Shown here: in pieces, positions 10,166 through 17,985 of the stretch | Position numbering within the stretch: position 1 is the first letter of the stretch | Layout of the letters: every line of letters begins with the position of its first letter | IMG/VR virus record: IMGVR_UViG_3300026533_000006 | Coordinates: 1-45,643 of that record | Length of the DNA stretch: 45,643 nucleotides | DNA from: a virus | Strand: one strand, 5' to 3' | Program-made: the position numbers and the translations under genes | The notes under the pieces: model-generated | What the model was told of the DNA's origin: nothing | The model's input: only the letters and a program-made list of their open reading frames with translations | The model's database searches: none

Positions 10166-10660
10166 TTATTTTAGTTTTTGTATTGCTTTAATAAAGTCAT
10201 TTGCTCTCTTTGGAGTTTGTTTCATCCACAAAGATGATTTTACTTCCTCAATTGCTGTATCATAATCTTCTTCTAATAATGCATCCCAAGTCTTGTTATG
10301 GTCTTTATTCCATGATGTCCCTAATTGGAAATTTACACTTTCTAGTACTCTTTCAAATTGTGTATTGTCTAATCTTAACTCTTGTATCTGTGATTTAGCT
10401 GATTGCTTTGATTTTTGTGTATCTTGCTTCTTCCAGTTGTCTGTTACTTCTTTGGGAATATTAGTTCCTTTTGGATATCGTAGCTTCTCTGCATCTGTCA
10501 GTTTATGTCCAGTACCACCAGTTAAATTACCTTCTGTGTCTACATAAGATGTTGGTTTGAATCCTTCTCTTCTCTCTATTAAAGTTTTAGTTCCTCCTGA
10601 TTCAGAAGGTTCATTAGGGTGCATTGAGAGCATTAACACCACTACTAATTCCGATATCAA
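10166..10660 (-). CDS. T4-type lysozyme (GH24) / virion-associated muramidase or endolysin
   Basis: 164 aa from a TTG start, chosen because AGGAGA lies 6 nt upstream; ATGs at 10633 and 10624 have weaker sites. The catalytic triad of T4 lysozyme is conserved with exact spacing: Glu32 (ERREGF), Asp41 (YVDTEGN) and Thr47 (LTGGTGH), matching T4 E11-D20-T26. The C-terminus has the usual W..TPKRANDFI signature. It hydrolyses peptidoglycan between MurNAc and GlcNAc. Residues 4-11 are hydrophobic (ELVVVLML), too short for a clear signal. It sits between internal virion proteins and the giant RNAP protein, away from the holin-like genes at 43.5-44.1 kb. It may therefore be packaged and act during entry rather than lysis, or serve both. 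Confidence 0.85.
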   Translation of the reverse strand: MISELVVVLMLSMHPNEPSESGGTKTLIERREGFKPTSYVDTEGNLTGGTGHKLTDAEKLRYPKGTNIPKEVTDNWKKQDTQKSKQSAKSQIQELRLDNTQFERVLESVNFQLGTSWNKDHNKTWDALLEEDYDTAIEEVKSSLWMKQTPKRANDFIKAIQKLK

Positions 10661-11450
10661 ATTTGTCTCCTATTAATGTCTCTGTATTTCTTATCTGAGA
10701 GTCCATTTTTCTTATTTTATCCACTTCCATTAGTTGTTGCAATTTTCTTATTGATACTTGCTTTCCGTCTAATGTCATAGTACCTGCACCATTTCCTACT
10801 TCTTTCCCTTCTTTATCCATAGAAGGTTTGAATTGTATATTGTGTGAACCATCATTAAAGTAATCTAATACTCCTTGACCTTGTATTCCTGCTCTCTTAT
10901 AGAACTTTTGAGCAGGTCCAGTATATCCACCAAACTTTGCACTCTTGGTTTGTTTACCAGTTCCTGAATAGTTACCTTCTATAACTCCAGATGTTCCATC
11001 ACTGTACACCGCTGTTAGCTTACCATCTTTATCTACAAATGTTTTGTGTATGTTTTTGGTCTTATCTCCTAATCCATTTATTAAACTAGCTGAACCACCT
11101 CTAGCAATAATCTCTGTTTTGATTGCTTGTCGTTGTTTCTTATCTGTGGCTCCATTAAATTGAGCCATCAACTCTGATATGCCTTCATTCTTTGCATTTT
11201 TAACTTCGACACCTCTTTCAAAAGTATTGAGTTCGTCTACTAGTCTGTTGTCTCTCTTTACTTTATCTCTTTCAAGTATTCTTGTTTGAGCTTCGTCTGC
11301 TCTTAGCCTGTCCTGAAATGGTGTTATTGCATCAGACAATCCGCTTATTCCATTATTCAACGAAGATGATGCACCTTGTAACAAACTTGCTATATTTGCT
11401 TGTGGTAATCTGCTTACTGCTGATTGTGGATTAAATGCTCCTAATCCCAT
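10614..11450 (-). CDS. Internal virion protein, putative
   Basis: 278 aa from ATG at 11450, preceded by AAGGGAG at good spacing. A longer reading to 11666 is open but overlaps the upstream gene and lacks this site. The sequence starts MGLGAFNPQSAVSRLPQANI. A helical charged region (about 45-115) is followed by a glycine-rich middle (GKQTKSAKFGGYTGPAQKF) and a helical end. No enzymatic motif is visible. Its place between a small glycine-rich membrane-active-looking protein and the lysozyme/giant protein block matches the internal core (ejection) proteins of T7/N4-like phages. Family not recognised. Confidence 0.65.
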   Translation of the reverse strand: MGLGAFNPQSAVSRLPQANIASLLQGASSSLNNGISGLSDAITPFQDRLRADEAQTRILERDKVKRDNRLVDELNTFERGVEVKNAKNEGISELMAQFNGATDKKQRQAIKTEIIARGGSASLINGLGDKTKNIHKTFVDKDGKLTAVYSDGTSGVIEGNYSGTGKQTKSAKFGGYTGPAQKFYKRAGIQGQGVLDYFNDGSHNIQFKPSMDKEGKEVGNGAGTMTLDGKQVSIRKLQQLMEVDKIRKMDSQIRNTETLIGDKFDIGISSGVNALNAP

Positions 11451-11532
11451 ATATTCTCCCTTGGTGCCTTTTATAAGGGTGATACTCCTGCACCTCTCTT
11501 GATAATATCCTCCTAAGAGGACACTACAAAAG

Positions 11533-11805
11533 CTAAAATCTAAGATTTCTTCTTCTTTCTGCTGATGCTTGGTCTTGTGCAAAAGCTTGTTCTTGCATGT
11601 TAATCTGTCTATTTGCAAATTCATTTTGTTTCTTAGCCTGTTCATTTTGTAGGTATAACCCACCAATTCCAGTTGCTAATTTTCCATAGTCTGCAAAGTT
11701 TGTTCCTACTTCTTTCCCTATTGTTCCAAGTCCAGAACCAATAGCTCCTAAGCCATCCACTACTCCTGTTCCAATAGTACCAAGTAATGATTCTTCTACT
11801 GCCAT
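11533..11805 (-). CDS. Small glycine-rich internal virion protein
   Basis: 90 aa. The N-terminal 45 residues are glycine-rich and apolar with GxxxG-like spacing (LLGTIGTGVVDGLGAIGSGL), a pattern seen in small podovirus core proteins that insert in or cross membranes. The rest is a Gln/Asn/Glu-rich amphipathic helix (NEQAKKQNEFANRQINMQEQ) ending in RRR. The 82-nt gap to the next gene contains a small hairpin (TCCTC-TTAG-GAGGA on the minus strand, about 11509-11522). Probably an ejection-complex component; inference from composition and position. Confidence 0.6.
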   Translation of the reverse strand: MAVEESLLGTIGTGVVDGLGAIGSGLGTIGKEVGTNFADYGKLATGIGGLYLQNEQAKKQNEFANRQINMQEQAFAQDQASAERRRNLRF

Positions 11806-11815
11806 CGTTTACTCC

Positions 11816-12256
11816 TTATAAGTATTTGATGATATAGTTAGGTTTAATCTCATGTTTATGTTCTCCAACATTACCATTTACAGTAATTGCCTTTTCATCA
11901 TAATAATGGTTTGACACCCCTGATTTCTCTAGGAATTCAATTGCTTTCTTTGGTAACTCAACTGGTTGACCAGATATAATATCTGCTGAATATATTCCAA
12001 TCCCAACATATATGTCTGTAATTCCATCTAAAGCATGTACTTCTACACGATGATATTTTCCTAGTTGTGGATGAACTCTTTGCTTAGCTTTCTTTGTACC
12101 AACTACATAATTCTCATTTGCCTTAATTGCTTCAACTAATGCTTCAACTGAGTTTCTTTTATTAAACCCTTCTATATCTAAAGCTTCAATAAGTTCCATT
12201 AACTCATCTTTGCTTCTTTCCTCTAGTGGTGTATGTTTCATATCGCTATAACCCAT
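11816..12256 (-). CDS. Capsid-region protein with HeH/SAP-like N-terminal domain
   Basis: 146 aa from ATG at 12256, preceded by AAAAAAGGAT; an upstream ATG at 12307 has no such site. Residues ~12-45 (SKDELMELIEALDIEGFNKR followed by NSVEALVEAI) have the helix-extended loop-helix/SAP-like pattern found in phage head-completion and DNA-binding proteins. The remainder has a beta-like segment and HxH-rich end (GNVGEHKHEIKPNYI). It lies just downstream of the major capsid gene, where head-tail joining or head-decoration proteins are often encoded. Specific role unknown. Confidence 0.6.
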   Translation of the reverse strand: MGYSDMKHTPLEERSKDELMELIEALDIEGFNKRNSVEALVEAIKANENYVVGTKKAKQRVHPQLGKYHRVEVHALDGITDIYVGIGIYSADIISGQPVELPKKAIEFLEKSGVSNHYYDEKAITVNGNVGEHKHEIKPNYIIKYL

Positions 12257-12343
12257 TATAATCCTTTTTTGTTTGTTTTGTTTTAATTTTCCGACCAACC
12301 AACCCATATTGAGTTAGTAGTCGATATAAATATTAGTCACTGT

Positions 12344-13357
12344 TTAAGTGAAGTCGTAGTGGTGCTTAACATCTGCATCTTCAACTGATGCTGTTGCTTC
12401 TGTACGAATTAACCATTTTTGATTAACAATCGCACAACCAGAAATTGCTTTCCAACCAACTGTACCAAATTGGTTTAATGGGTCGTTAGCTCCTGCTGAA
12501 CCAACATCATGTACGATAGTTTGAATTGTTTTATTACCACGAAGTGATACTGTTACATATGAGTCCATTGCCATCCATAGTCCAACATAAATGTTTGTTC
12601 CTGCTTCGTCAATTGGGTCATTGTTAGTAGACTCAATTACACGGAAATCTCCAATACGACCTACTTCATCTTCTAATGCTTTAGAAACATCTGGATAATC
12701 TTCCATATCTTGCCAACCTGCTAACTCACGAAGGTCCTCCACTTGTGATGGGTGAACAATTGCAATGTAAGCTGAACGAACTGGTGCTGTACCAATTTTA
12801 GTAGAACCAGAGATTACTTTCTTGAACTTCTTTCCTGCTTGGTTTTTAAGCTTAACTGCCATTAGTGAAATGTCTGCTTTAGTAATCTTCTTAGCTCCAG
12901 ATGCTACTGTTGCTCTATCTGTTGCTCCATCTGCAAATACTACATTAGTACCTGAGCGAAGAACATCTCTACGAATAGTATCTAGTGTTAGTGAAGCTTG
13001 GTCACCTAGTACATCTAAAAAGTCTGTCTTAATTGTACGGAGGTCGTACTTCATAAGTTCGTCTGTAAGTGTAATGTAGTCACCATAGTGTTGAACACCA
13101 AACTCTACTTCTTCACGAATAATCTTATTTCCTGTTTTGATGTTTGAACCATTGTACTCTGCAATAGGTGTAGTTGCAGGTAGAATATTTTTATATCTAT
13201 AAGCAAATGATTTTTTAGTATTTGAGTTTGCAGGAATAGTTTTAGCCATACCAAATCTATCAAATACTTGTGTATCTGTTGCTCTCATTAATAATGCTCT
13301 ATCGAATGTTGCTAAAATCTTTGCTGATAGGAAATTTCCTGTACCTTGTACTGCCAT
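12344..13357 (-). CDS. Major capsid protein, N4-gp56 family
   Basis: 337 aa. The pattern fits the HK97-fold N4_gp56 capsid family: an N-terminal helix with FDRALLMRATDTQVFDRFG, a segment EEVEFGVQHYGDYITLTDEL where the family has a conserved quality/tyrosine-glycine-aspartate stretch, a long central helix, YIAIVHPSQVEDLREL, and a terminal beta domain (GTVGWKAISGCAIVNQKWLI). It assembles the icosahedral shell. It lies after scaffold and portal genes with a 114-nt gap upstream, one of the few real intergenic gaps in the late block, suggesting its own promoter or RNA processing site. Assigned from remembered family pattern, not a search. Confidence 0.85.
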   Translation of the reverse strand: MAVQGTGNFLSAKILATFDRALLMRATDTQVFDRFGMAKTIPANSNTKKSFAYRYKNILPATTPIAEYNGSNIKTGNKIIREEVEFGVQHYGDYITLTDELMKYDLRTIKTDFLDVLGDQASLTLDTIRRDVLRSGTNVVFADGATDRATVASGAKKITKADISLMAVKLKNQAGKKFKKVISGSTKIGTAPVRSAYIAIVHPSQVEDLRELAGWQDMEDYPDVSKALEDEVGRIGDFRVIESTNNDPIDEAGTNIYVGLWMAMDSYVTVSLRGNKTIQTIVHDVGSAGANDPLNQFGTVGWKAISGCAIVNQKWLIRTEATASVEDADVKHHYDFT

Positions 13358-13471
13358 AATTTGTTCCTTAAATGAACACTTGTATAGGTCTTTTCCTAGT
13401 TATTATTCTTCTTTATATGTCTCTCTTGTTGTTAGTTTACCGACTTTAACCTACTCGGTCAGTATAACTAT
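13358..13471 (-). promoter_or_regulatory. Intergenic region upstream of the capsid gene
   Basis: 114 nt without a gene, unusual in this tightly packed block. On the minus strand an inverted repeat ACCGA/TCGGT (13439-13443 with 13555-style spacing excluded; arms at 13439-13443 and 13455-13459) has an 11-nt loop, followed by an AG-rich leader and AAGGAAC just before the capsid ATG. A dedicated promoter or processed leader for the most abundant virion protein is plausible. No consensus sigma70 promoter is clear. Confidence 0.35.
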
Positions 13472-14500
13472 CTAATCAAACATTGCTTCAAAATCTGAGT
13501 CTGACATTTGCCATACATCATCTGAATCTACTTCTGCTCTCTTACCATTCTTTGAATTTGAATTGCTTCTCTTTCTTAGCTCGTCTATATCTTTATTTGC
13601 TTTTCTCTGTCTTTGAGTAGTCTTTTTTGGCTCTTTGTCTACTTGCTTGGAGGCTTCGCTGTTTGCCTTACTTCTCCCTACATCAATATAGTGGTCCATA
13701 AACTTCCCACCTTTCATCATCATCTGCTTCATAGCTTCTGGTATGATTTCTTGTGCTAGTCCAGACTCTAGGTGTCCTTTAAAGTGTCTAAGGTCCTCAG
13801 CATTAGCTGTGATAGCTTGTACGAAGTCTTTCGGTACTACTGCTACTGCATTGGTGAATTTCTCATGCAATCCTTTATCTGCCATAATCTCATTTGCTAC
13901 TATGTCTGCTTCTGTTGGCATGTTGTAATTCTGTGATTGTTTATAAGCTTCTGCTTTTGCATCATAAAGAATATCTTTGTCTACATTTGCTCTTCTAGCT
14001 ATTTCTGCAATAGCTTCTGGAGAGCCATTTTGAGCCTCTACAAAGAGTTTTAAATCATCACTTGATAGTTTGCCTTGCTCCATAATAACTTCGGCTTCTG
14101 ATGGCATCTTTGTTGATTTCTTTCGTTGAGCTAACTGCTTTAATTCGTCTATAGAATTTGCTGTTACCTTTGTTCCATCAATAGTTATTTCTATCGGTTG
14201 GAATCCACTCTCATCGCTTTCTTTGCCATCAACATGTTCGTCCTCATGTCCGTCTCCACTGTCCCCATTGTCGTCTTTGGTTTCAATATCTCCTTTTTCA
14301 AGTTCCGTATCTGAATCTTCATCATCCGATTTTCCTTCTTCAGCTTTATTGTCTTCTTCTTCATTATTGAGATTATCATCTTCGTTATCGACTTCTTCAT
14401 CACCTTGTGACTCCTCCTCTTCTTCGCCTTGTATATCCTCCAATGAACCATCACCTAGCTCATCGAACATGTCCTCTAATTCTTCCCATTCGTCTTTCAT
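13472..14500 (-). CDS. Scaffolding / head assembly protein
   Basis: 342 aa. The N-terminal ~110 residues are extremely acidic (runs such as EGEEEEESQGDEEVDNEDD), followed by a helical middle (SIDELKQLAQRKKS, KLFVEAQNGSPEAIAEIARR) and a basic C-terminal segment (KKTTQRQRKANKDIDELRKR) before an acidic end. Acidic-helical-basic architecture between portal and major capsid genes is characteristic of podovirus scaffolding proteins, which drive procapsid assembly and then leave. The stop abuts the intergenic gap before the capsid gene; the start is one base from the portal stop. Confidence 0.75.
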   Translation of the reverse strand: MKDEWEELEDMFDELGDGSLEDIQGEEEEESQGDEEVDNEDDNLNNEEEDNKAEEGKSDDEDSDTELEKGDIETKDDNGDSGDGHEDEHVDGKESDESGFQPIEITIDGTKVTANSIDELKQLAQRKKSTKMPSEAEVIMEQGKLSSDDLKLFVEAQNGSPEAIAEIARRANVDKDILYDAKAEAYKQSQNYNMPTEADIVANEIMADKGLHEKFTNAVAVVPKDFVQAITANAEDLRHFKGHLESGLAQEIIPEAMKQMMMKGGKFMDHYIDVGRSKANSEASKQVDKEPKKTTQRQRKANKDIDELRKRSNSNSKNGKRAEVDSDDVWQMSDSDFEAMFD

Positions 14501-16462
14501 TTATTGTCCTTGTGTTTGTTGTTCTTGTCCAGTTTCAACTGTCTTTTTCCAACTGTCTACTTCTATATCTTGTGATTTGGCTCCATCTACTCTAGCTTTA
14601 CTAGTAGCTGATATTCTACCGTTTGTAGCACCTTCCATTGAAGCTTGTGCTTTAATCATTATAGCTTGTCCATCTGATTGTATTTTCTGTATCTCTACTT
14701 GAAGTTTAGATAGCTCTAATTGAGCTTTTTGCATCTCTATTTGTTGCATCATTAATTCCATTTCACTTGGTTGTGGTGGCTGTCTATTTCTAATCTTTTC
14801 AGCTAAATCTGGCTTATTCATAAGCTCAAACATTTCTGCTTCTAGGATAGTCTTAATCTCGTAGTCGTCACCAGTTTGTTGCATGAGTAGATTTAATTCT
14901 CTTAGTCTTGCATCTGTACTAGTTCTTGACCCTACTGTAACAGTAACATCGAAATCTCCATCTTCAAATACATCAAGGAATTCCATTTCCTCTTCTTTTA
15001 AATAAGACTCTATCTGCTCGTTTTCTAGGTACATAGAAGCCATCTTTAACCAGTCGGAGAAGATTTGCTTGTATAGCTGTGAAATCTTCCTTACTAGGTC
15101 CTCAGTACGATTCTGTGATGTACTAGATTGTCCACTGTCGAAGTCTGCACTGTCTATCTGCTTATTCCCTATTTGGCTACCTTGATTGACTCCTGCCATA
15201 TCTGAGCCTTCTTTATCCACTAAAGCTACTACTTGGAATACTGACTGAGGTATGTTGTTATATGAACCATCAGCTATCCCCTTAGGGTCGCCATTAACTA
15301 TTACTGTACTATCTCCATTCTGCATCCTCTTAAAGTTTACATAATCTAATGTTCCTCGCTTAATGAACTTTTGTCCGTTGTTTGCTAAACTCATATTATC
15401 TAAGATGCCTTGAATAGTACCTGCTTTAATCGTTTGTAAATCTCCAATAAAGAAAGCCAATGGATTACCCCATAAGCTGAATGTTACTGAGCTATACACT
15501 TGTCTATGGAATGGTATAGTACCTATATTAAATTTGTTCTCTTCTAGTCTAAGATTCACATTGTGACCTTCTACCCAAGTAGCAATTATAGGCTCTGCTA
15601 TACCGTCATTATTTACATCATAATAACCCCAGTACTCAATTATATCTATCTTCTGTCTAGATTTATCCAATACATTAAAATACTCGTCTTGACCATACCC
15701 TTTACCTTTTGCTTCTCTATCCGTTTGTAAAGCTGAACCCTCATCATCATTATACACTTTTCTTTCTATCTTTTGTAAATCTTTTTCTTTGTATAGTTTT
15801 GACTCTCTTAGTTCTGAAATAGTTTGTGTTCTACGAACAGCCAAGAACCTAATCTCGTCATCTGATTTAGCCTCTGGGTCTGGATATACATGTTCATTTC
15901 TCCATACTGTAGCTATTGGATTGTTGTTTATAATCTTAGTTTTTGTTACTTTATAATTATATGTTCCATCTTTATTCTCCACTAGGTCTTCAATCTTCTC
16001 TGCTTCTAAAGCATCTTCTAATTCTACATTCTTAAAATTCTCAGTCTCTGTAATCTCTCTGAAATCCCATCCGGAACGAACCCAAACAGTTCCTTCTCTC
16101 GACATTACATCAAGTACATCTTCTGTGAACTTCTGTCTATTGAACTTCTGAGTAAACATCTTATTTAGATATTGTTCAGCAACCCTTGATTTTAGTCCAT
16201 CTTTTCCTGATACTCTAATTGGTTTCACTTGGTCTACAAATGGTTCTATTACACTAGGCTTCTGATTCTCAATAAATTTAGCTACTTCTTTTAGCACTAA
16301 GTCTTTATCATTATCTTTATCCTGTGTTCCATCATAGATTCTATTACTCTCAGCCATCATTTCATCTACTTCCGTTTTAGCTTTCTTTGCTGACTTTACA
16401 TCTGCTCTTAGGTGCTTGAATATAGCTGACTTGCTCAACTTTTCATTTTCTATATGTTCCAT
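14501..16462 (-). CDS. Portal protein
   Basis: 653 aa. It has an N-terminal helical region (HLRADVKSAKKAKTEVDEMM), a portal-like core with RSGWDFREITETENF, FNIGTIPFHRQVYSSVTFSL and FFIGDLQTIKAGTIQGILDN, and the wing/crown helix (GQSSTSQNRTEDLVRKISQL). The Gln-rich C-terminal helix (MELMMQQIEMQKAQLELSKL) is typical of podovirus portals of P22/N4 type. The dodecameric portal is the DNA channel and terminase docking site. Size is within the 500-760 aa range of podovirus portals (N4 gp59 is larger). Gene order terminase...portal-scaffold-capsid supports the call. Confidence 0.82.
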   Translation of the reverse strand: MEHIENEKLSKSAIFKHLRADVKSAKKAKTEVDEMMAESNRIYDGTQDKDNDKDLVLKEVAKFIENQKPSVIEPFVDQVKPIRVSGKDGLKSRVAEQYLNKMFTQKFNRQKFTEDVLDVMSREGTVWVRSGWDFREITETENFKNVELEDALEAEKIEDLVENKDGTYNYKVTKTKIINNNPIATVWRNEHVYPDPEAKSDDEIRFLAVRRTQTISELRESKLYKEKDLQKIERKVYNDDEGSALQTDREAKGKGYGQDEYFNVLDKSRQKIDIIEYWGYYDVNNDGIAEPIIATWVEGHNVNLRLEENKFNIGTIPFHRQVYSSVTFSLWGNPLAFFIGDLQTIKAGTIQGILDNMSLANNGQKFIKRGTLDYVNFKRMQNGDSTVIVNGDPKGIADGSYNNIPQSVFQVVALVDKEGSDMAGVNQGSQIGNKQIDSADFDSGQSSTSQNRTEDLVRKISQLYKQIFSDWLKMASMYLENEQIESYLKEEEMEFLDVFEDGDFDVTVTVGSRTSTDARLRELNLLMQQTGDDYEIKTILEAEMFELMNKPDLAEKIRNRQPPQPSEMELMMQQIEMQKAQLELSKLQVEIQKIQSDGQAIMIKAQASMEGATNGRISATSKARVDGAKSQDIEVDSWKKTVETGQEQQTQGQ

Positions 16463-16473
16463 TTTTTACCTCC

Positions 16474-16719
16474 TTATGGTTGATTTTCAAGAATTGTAAC
16501 TCTTGCTTCTAAATCTGCAATTTGCTGTTGCAATAGTGATATATCTATTTCATCTTGTGTTAATCTATCTTGTACTGACATTAGGTTTGCTTCTACTATT
16601 GTTATCTTCGCATCTATCTCAGCCTGAGCTTCATCTACTGGTCCATCTGGGTTATCCAATAGATATGGATATATTGTGTCCCTTATTTCTCTTAGCTCTT
16701 GTATAAAATCCTTTGCCAT
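16474..16719 (-). CDS. Small coiled-coil virion protein
   Basis: 81 aa, almost entirely predicted coiled coil: TIVEANLMSVQDRLTQDEID followed by ISLLQQQIADLEARVTILEN. It is preceded immediately by the stop of the 188-aa gene (shared base 16719) and followed by the portal. Short coiled-coil proteins here may trimerise tail or neck parts. Family unknown. Confidence 0.55.
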   Translation of the reverse strand: MAKDFIQELREIRDTIYPYLLDNPDGPVDEAQAEIDAKITIVEANLMSVQDRLTQDEIDISLLQQQIADLEARVTILENQP

Positions 16720-17285
16720 TATATAACTTCCTTACTTGCTTCTACTTGGTCTATATGATATCCTGTTGTCTGAATACTTGAATCTGATGTAAAATTTATT
16801 GTCACATAGTCTGAGTATACCCATTCTGAATAAAATGGTACTGTATAACTTCCATGTAAAGTCTGAATTGTATTTCCTAAACTGTCTTTTATTCTTACAA
16901 AATCATAATCAGGCTCTGTTCCAAATACATCAAATCTTACTCTCGTCTTTACTGCACCTTCCATTGTGTCTGTGTAATTTGTCTCGTTCATATTTGGATT
17001 ATAATTACTAGGATATGTACTTAGTGCTATATCTTGTACTTTTATTGGAACAAATGGTTCTAATTCTGCAATTCTTAATGCTAGACTATCTATATCTACA
17101 CTTGCTTCTATTATAGTGTCTGATAGATTTTGTTCTCTTACATCTTCTTCTTGTACTTTCAAACTTGTATCATCTATACCTCTATCATTCAGTATTACAC
17201 CTTTCACTGAGTTCTCATATCTTTCTTTTAACTCTGGATAATACTTTTCTTCTGTCTTATTTATTAAGTATTCCAGTTCATACAT
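16719..17285 (-). CDS. Putative tail/neck structural protein
   Basis: 188 aa. A helical N-terminus (YELEYLINKTEEKYYPELKE) leads to a beta-sandwich-like C-terminus (VRFDVFGTEPDYDFVRIKDS ... YSDYVTINFTSDSSIQTTGY) that resembles a CUB/jelly-roll-like domain. It sits in a run of structural genes and its stop overlaps the next gene's start region. Not recognised beyond structural role. Confidence 0.5.
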   Translation of the reverse strand: MYELEYLINKTEEKYYPELKERYENSVKGVILNDRGIDDTSLKVQEEDVREQNLSDTIIEASVDIDSLALRIAELEPFVPIKVQDIALSTYPSNYNPNMNETNYTDTMEGAVKTRVRFDVFGTEPDYDFVRIKDSLGNTIQTLHGSYTVPFYSEWVYSDYVTINFTSDSSIQTTGYHIDQVEASKEVI

Positions 17286-17286
17286 T

Positions 17287-17985
17287 CTATACTACTTCTG
17301 CTATTATAGTATTTGATTTTGCTGACTCTGTTCCACCTAATCTACTTGAAATATTTACTGCATACTTACCTGCTGTCAATCCAGTTGTTGTATATGTTGG
17401 TGATGTTGTTACTGATGTTTGTAATCCATCTATATATACTACATAATCTGTAGCTGACATATCATCCCATGTAATTACAAATCCATCTGCATTTACACTT
17501 GGTATTGCTACATTTGTAGGAGTCTGTGCTACATTCTCATATACTATTCCATCTGGTTCAGTTGAACTTAGCTTATCTGTCCTATGCTGTAGTCTTCCCA
17601 TTATCAGTTTAAGACTATCAATAGCTCCTTGTGCTGATGTACTATCACTGTTTACTGCAAATGATGTTACTCCACCTTGTTGTTCTGCTACCTTTACTAA
17701 CATATTGTCATCGTACCCTTGTGTCTGTCTTGATATTTGTTGTATTCTGAATATACCCTCTACACTTCCCATCGCATCTTTATTTATCTTATCAATTAGT
17801 GTTACATATGACTGTGCTAGTAACTCTGACTTTTTCTCTGGGTCTAATGAATAGTTGTCAAATTGTACCTCTAACTTTTCTAACATTATTCCCATTACTG
17901 AGTTTTTTGCTGTCATTATGGAAGATGAGGACTTATATATTTCTTTGTATTCTTCTTTGAAATCACTCAATTTCATTTTAGGCAT
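17287..17985 (-). CDS. Structural protein with C-terminal fibronectin type III-like domain
   Basis: 232 aa. The N-terminal ~145 residues are helical, probably assembling with neighbours. Residues ~150-232 match an FN3-like beta sandwich: PTNVAIPSVNADGFVITWDD, TDYVVYIDG, YTTTGLTAGKYAVNISSRLG. FN3-like domains are common on phage tails and capsids, where they bind surface carbohydrate weakly. The start shares its first base with the stop of the 567-aa gene. Confidence 0.6.
   Translation of the reverse strand: MPKMKLSDFKEEYKEIYKSSSSIMTAKNSVMGIMLEKLEVQFDNYSLDPEKKSELLAQSYVTLIDKINKDAMGSVEGIFRIQQISRQTQGYDDNMLVKVAEQQGGVTSFAVNSDSTSAQGAIDSLKLIMGRLQHRTDKLSSTEPDGIVYENVAQTPTNVAIPSVNADGFVITWDDMSATDYVVYIDGLQTSVTTSPTYTTTGLTAGKYAVNISSRLGGTESAKSNTIIAEVV

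Noticed and set aside
11509-11522. Hairpin TCCTC-TTAG-GAGGA as a vRNAP promoter or terminator
   Set aside because: Four-nt loop, no T-run, and located in the late block where early promoters are not expected; noted only as a small structure.
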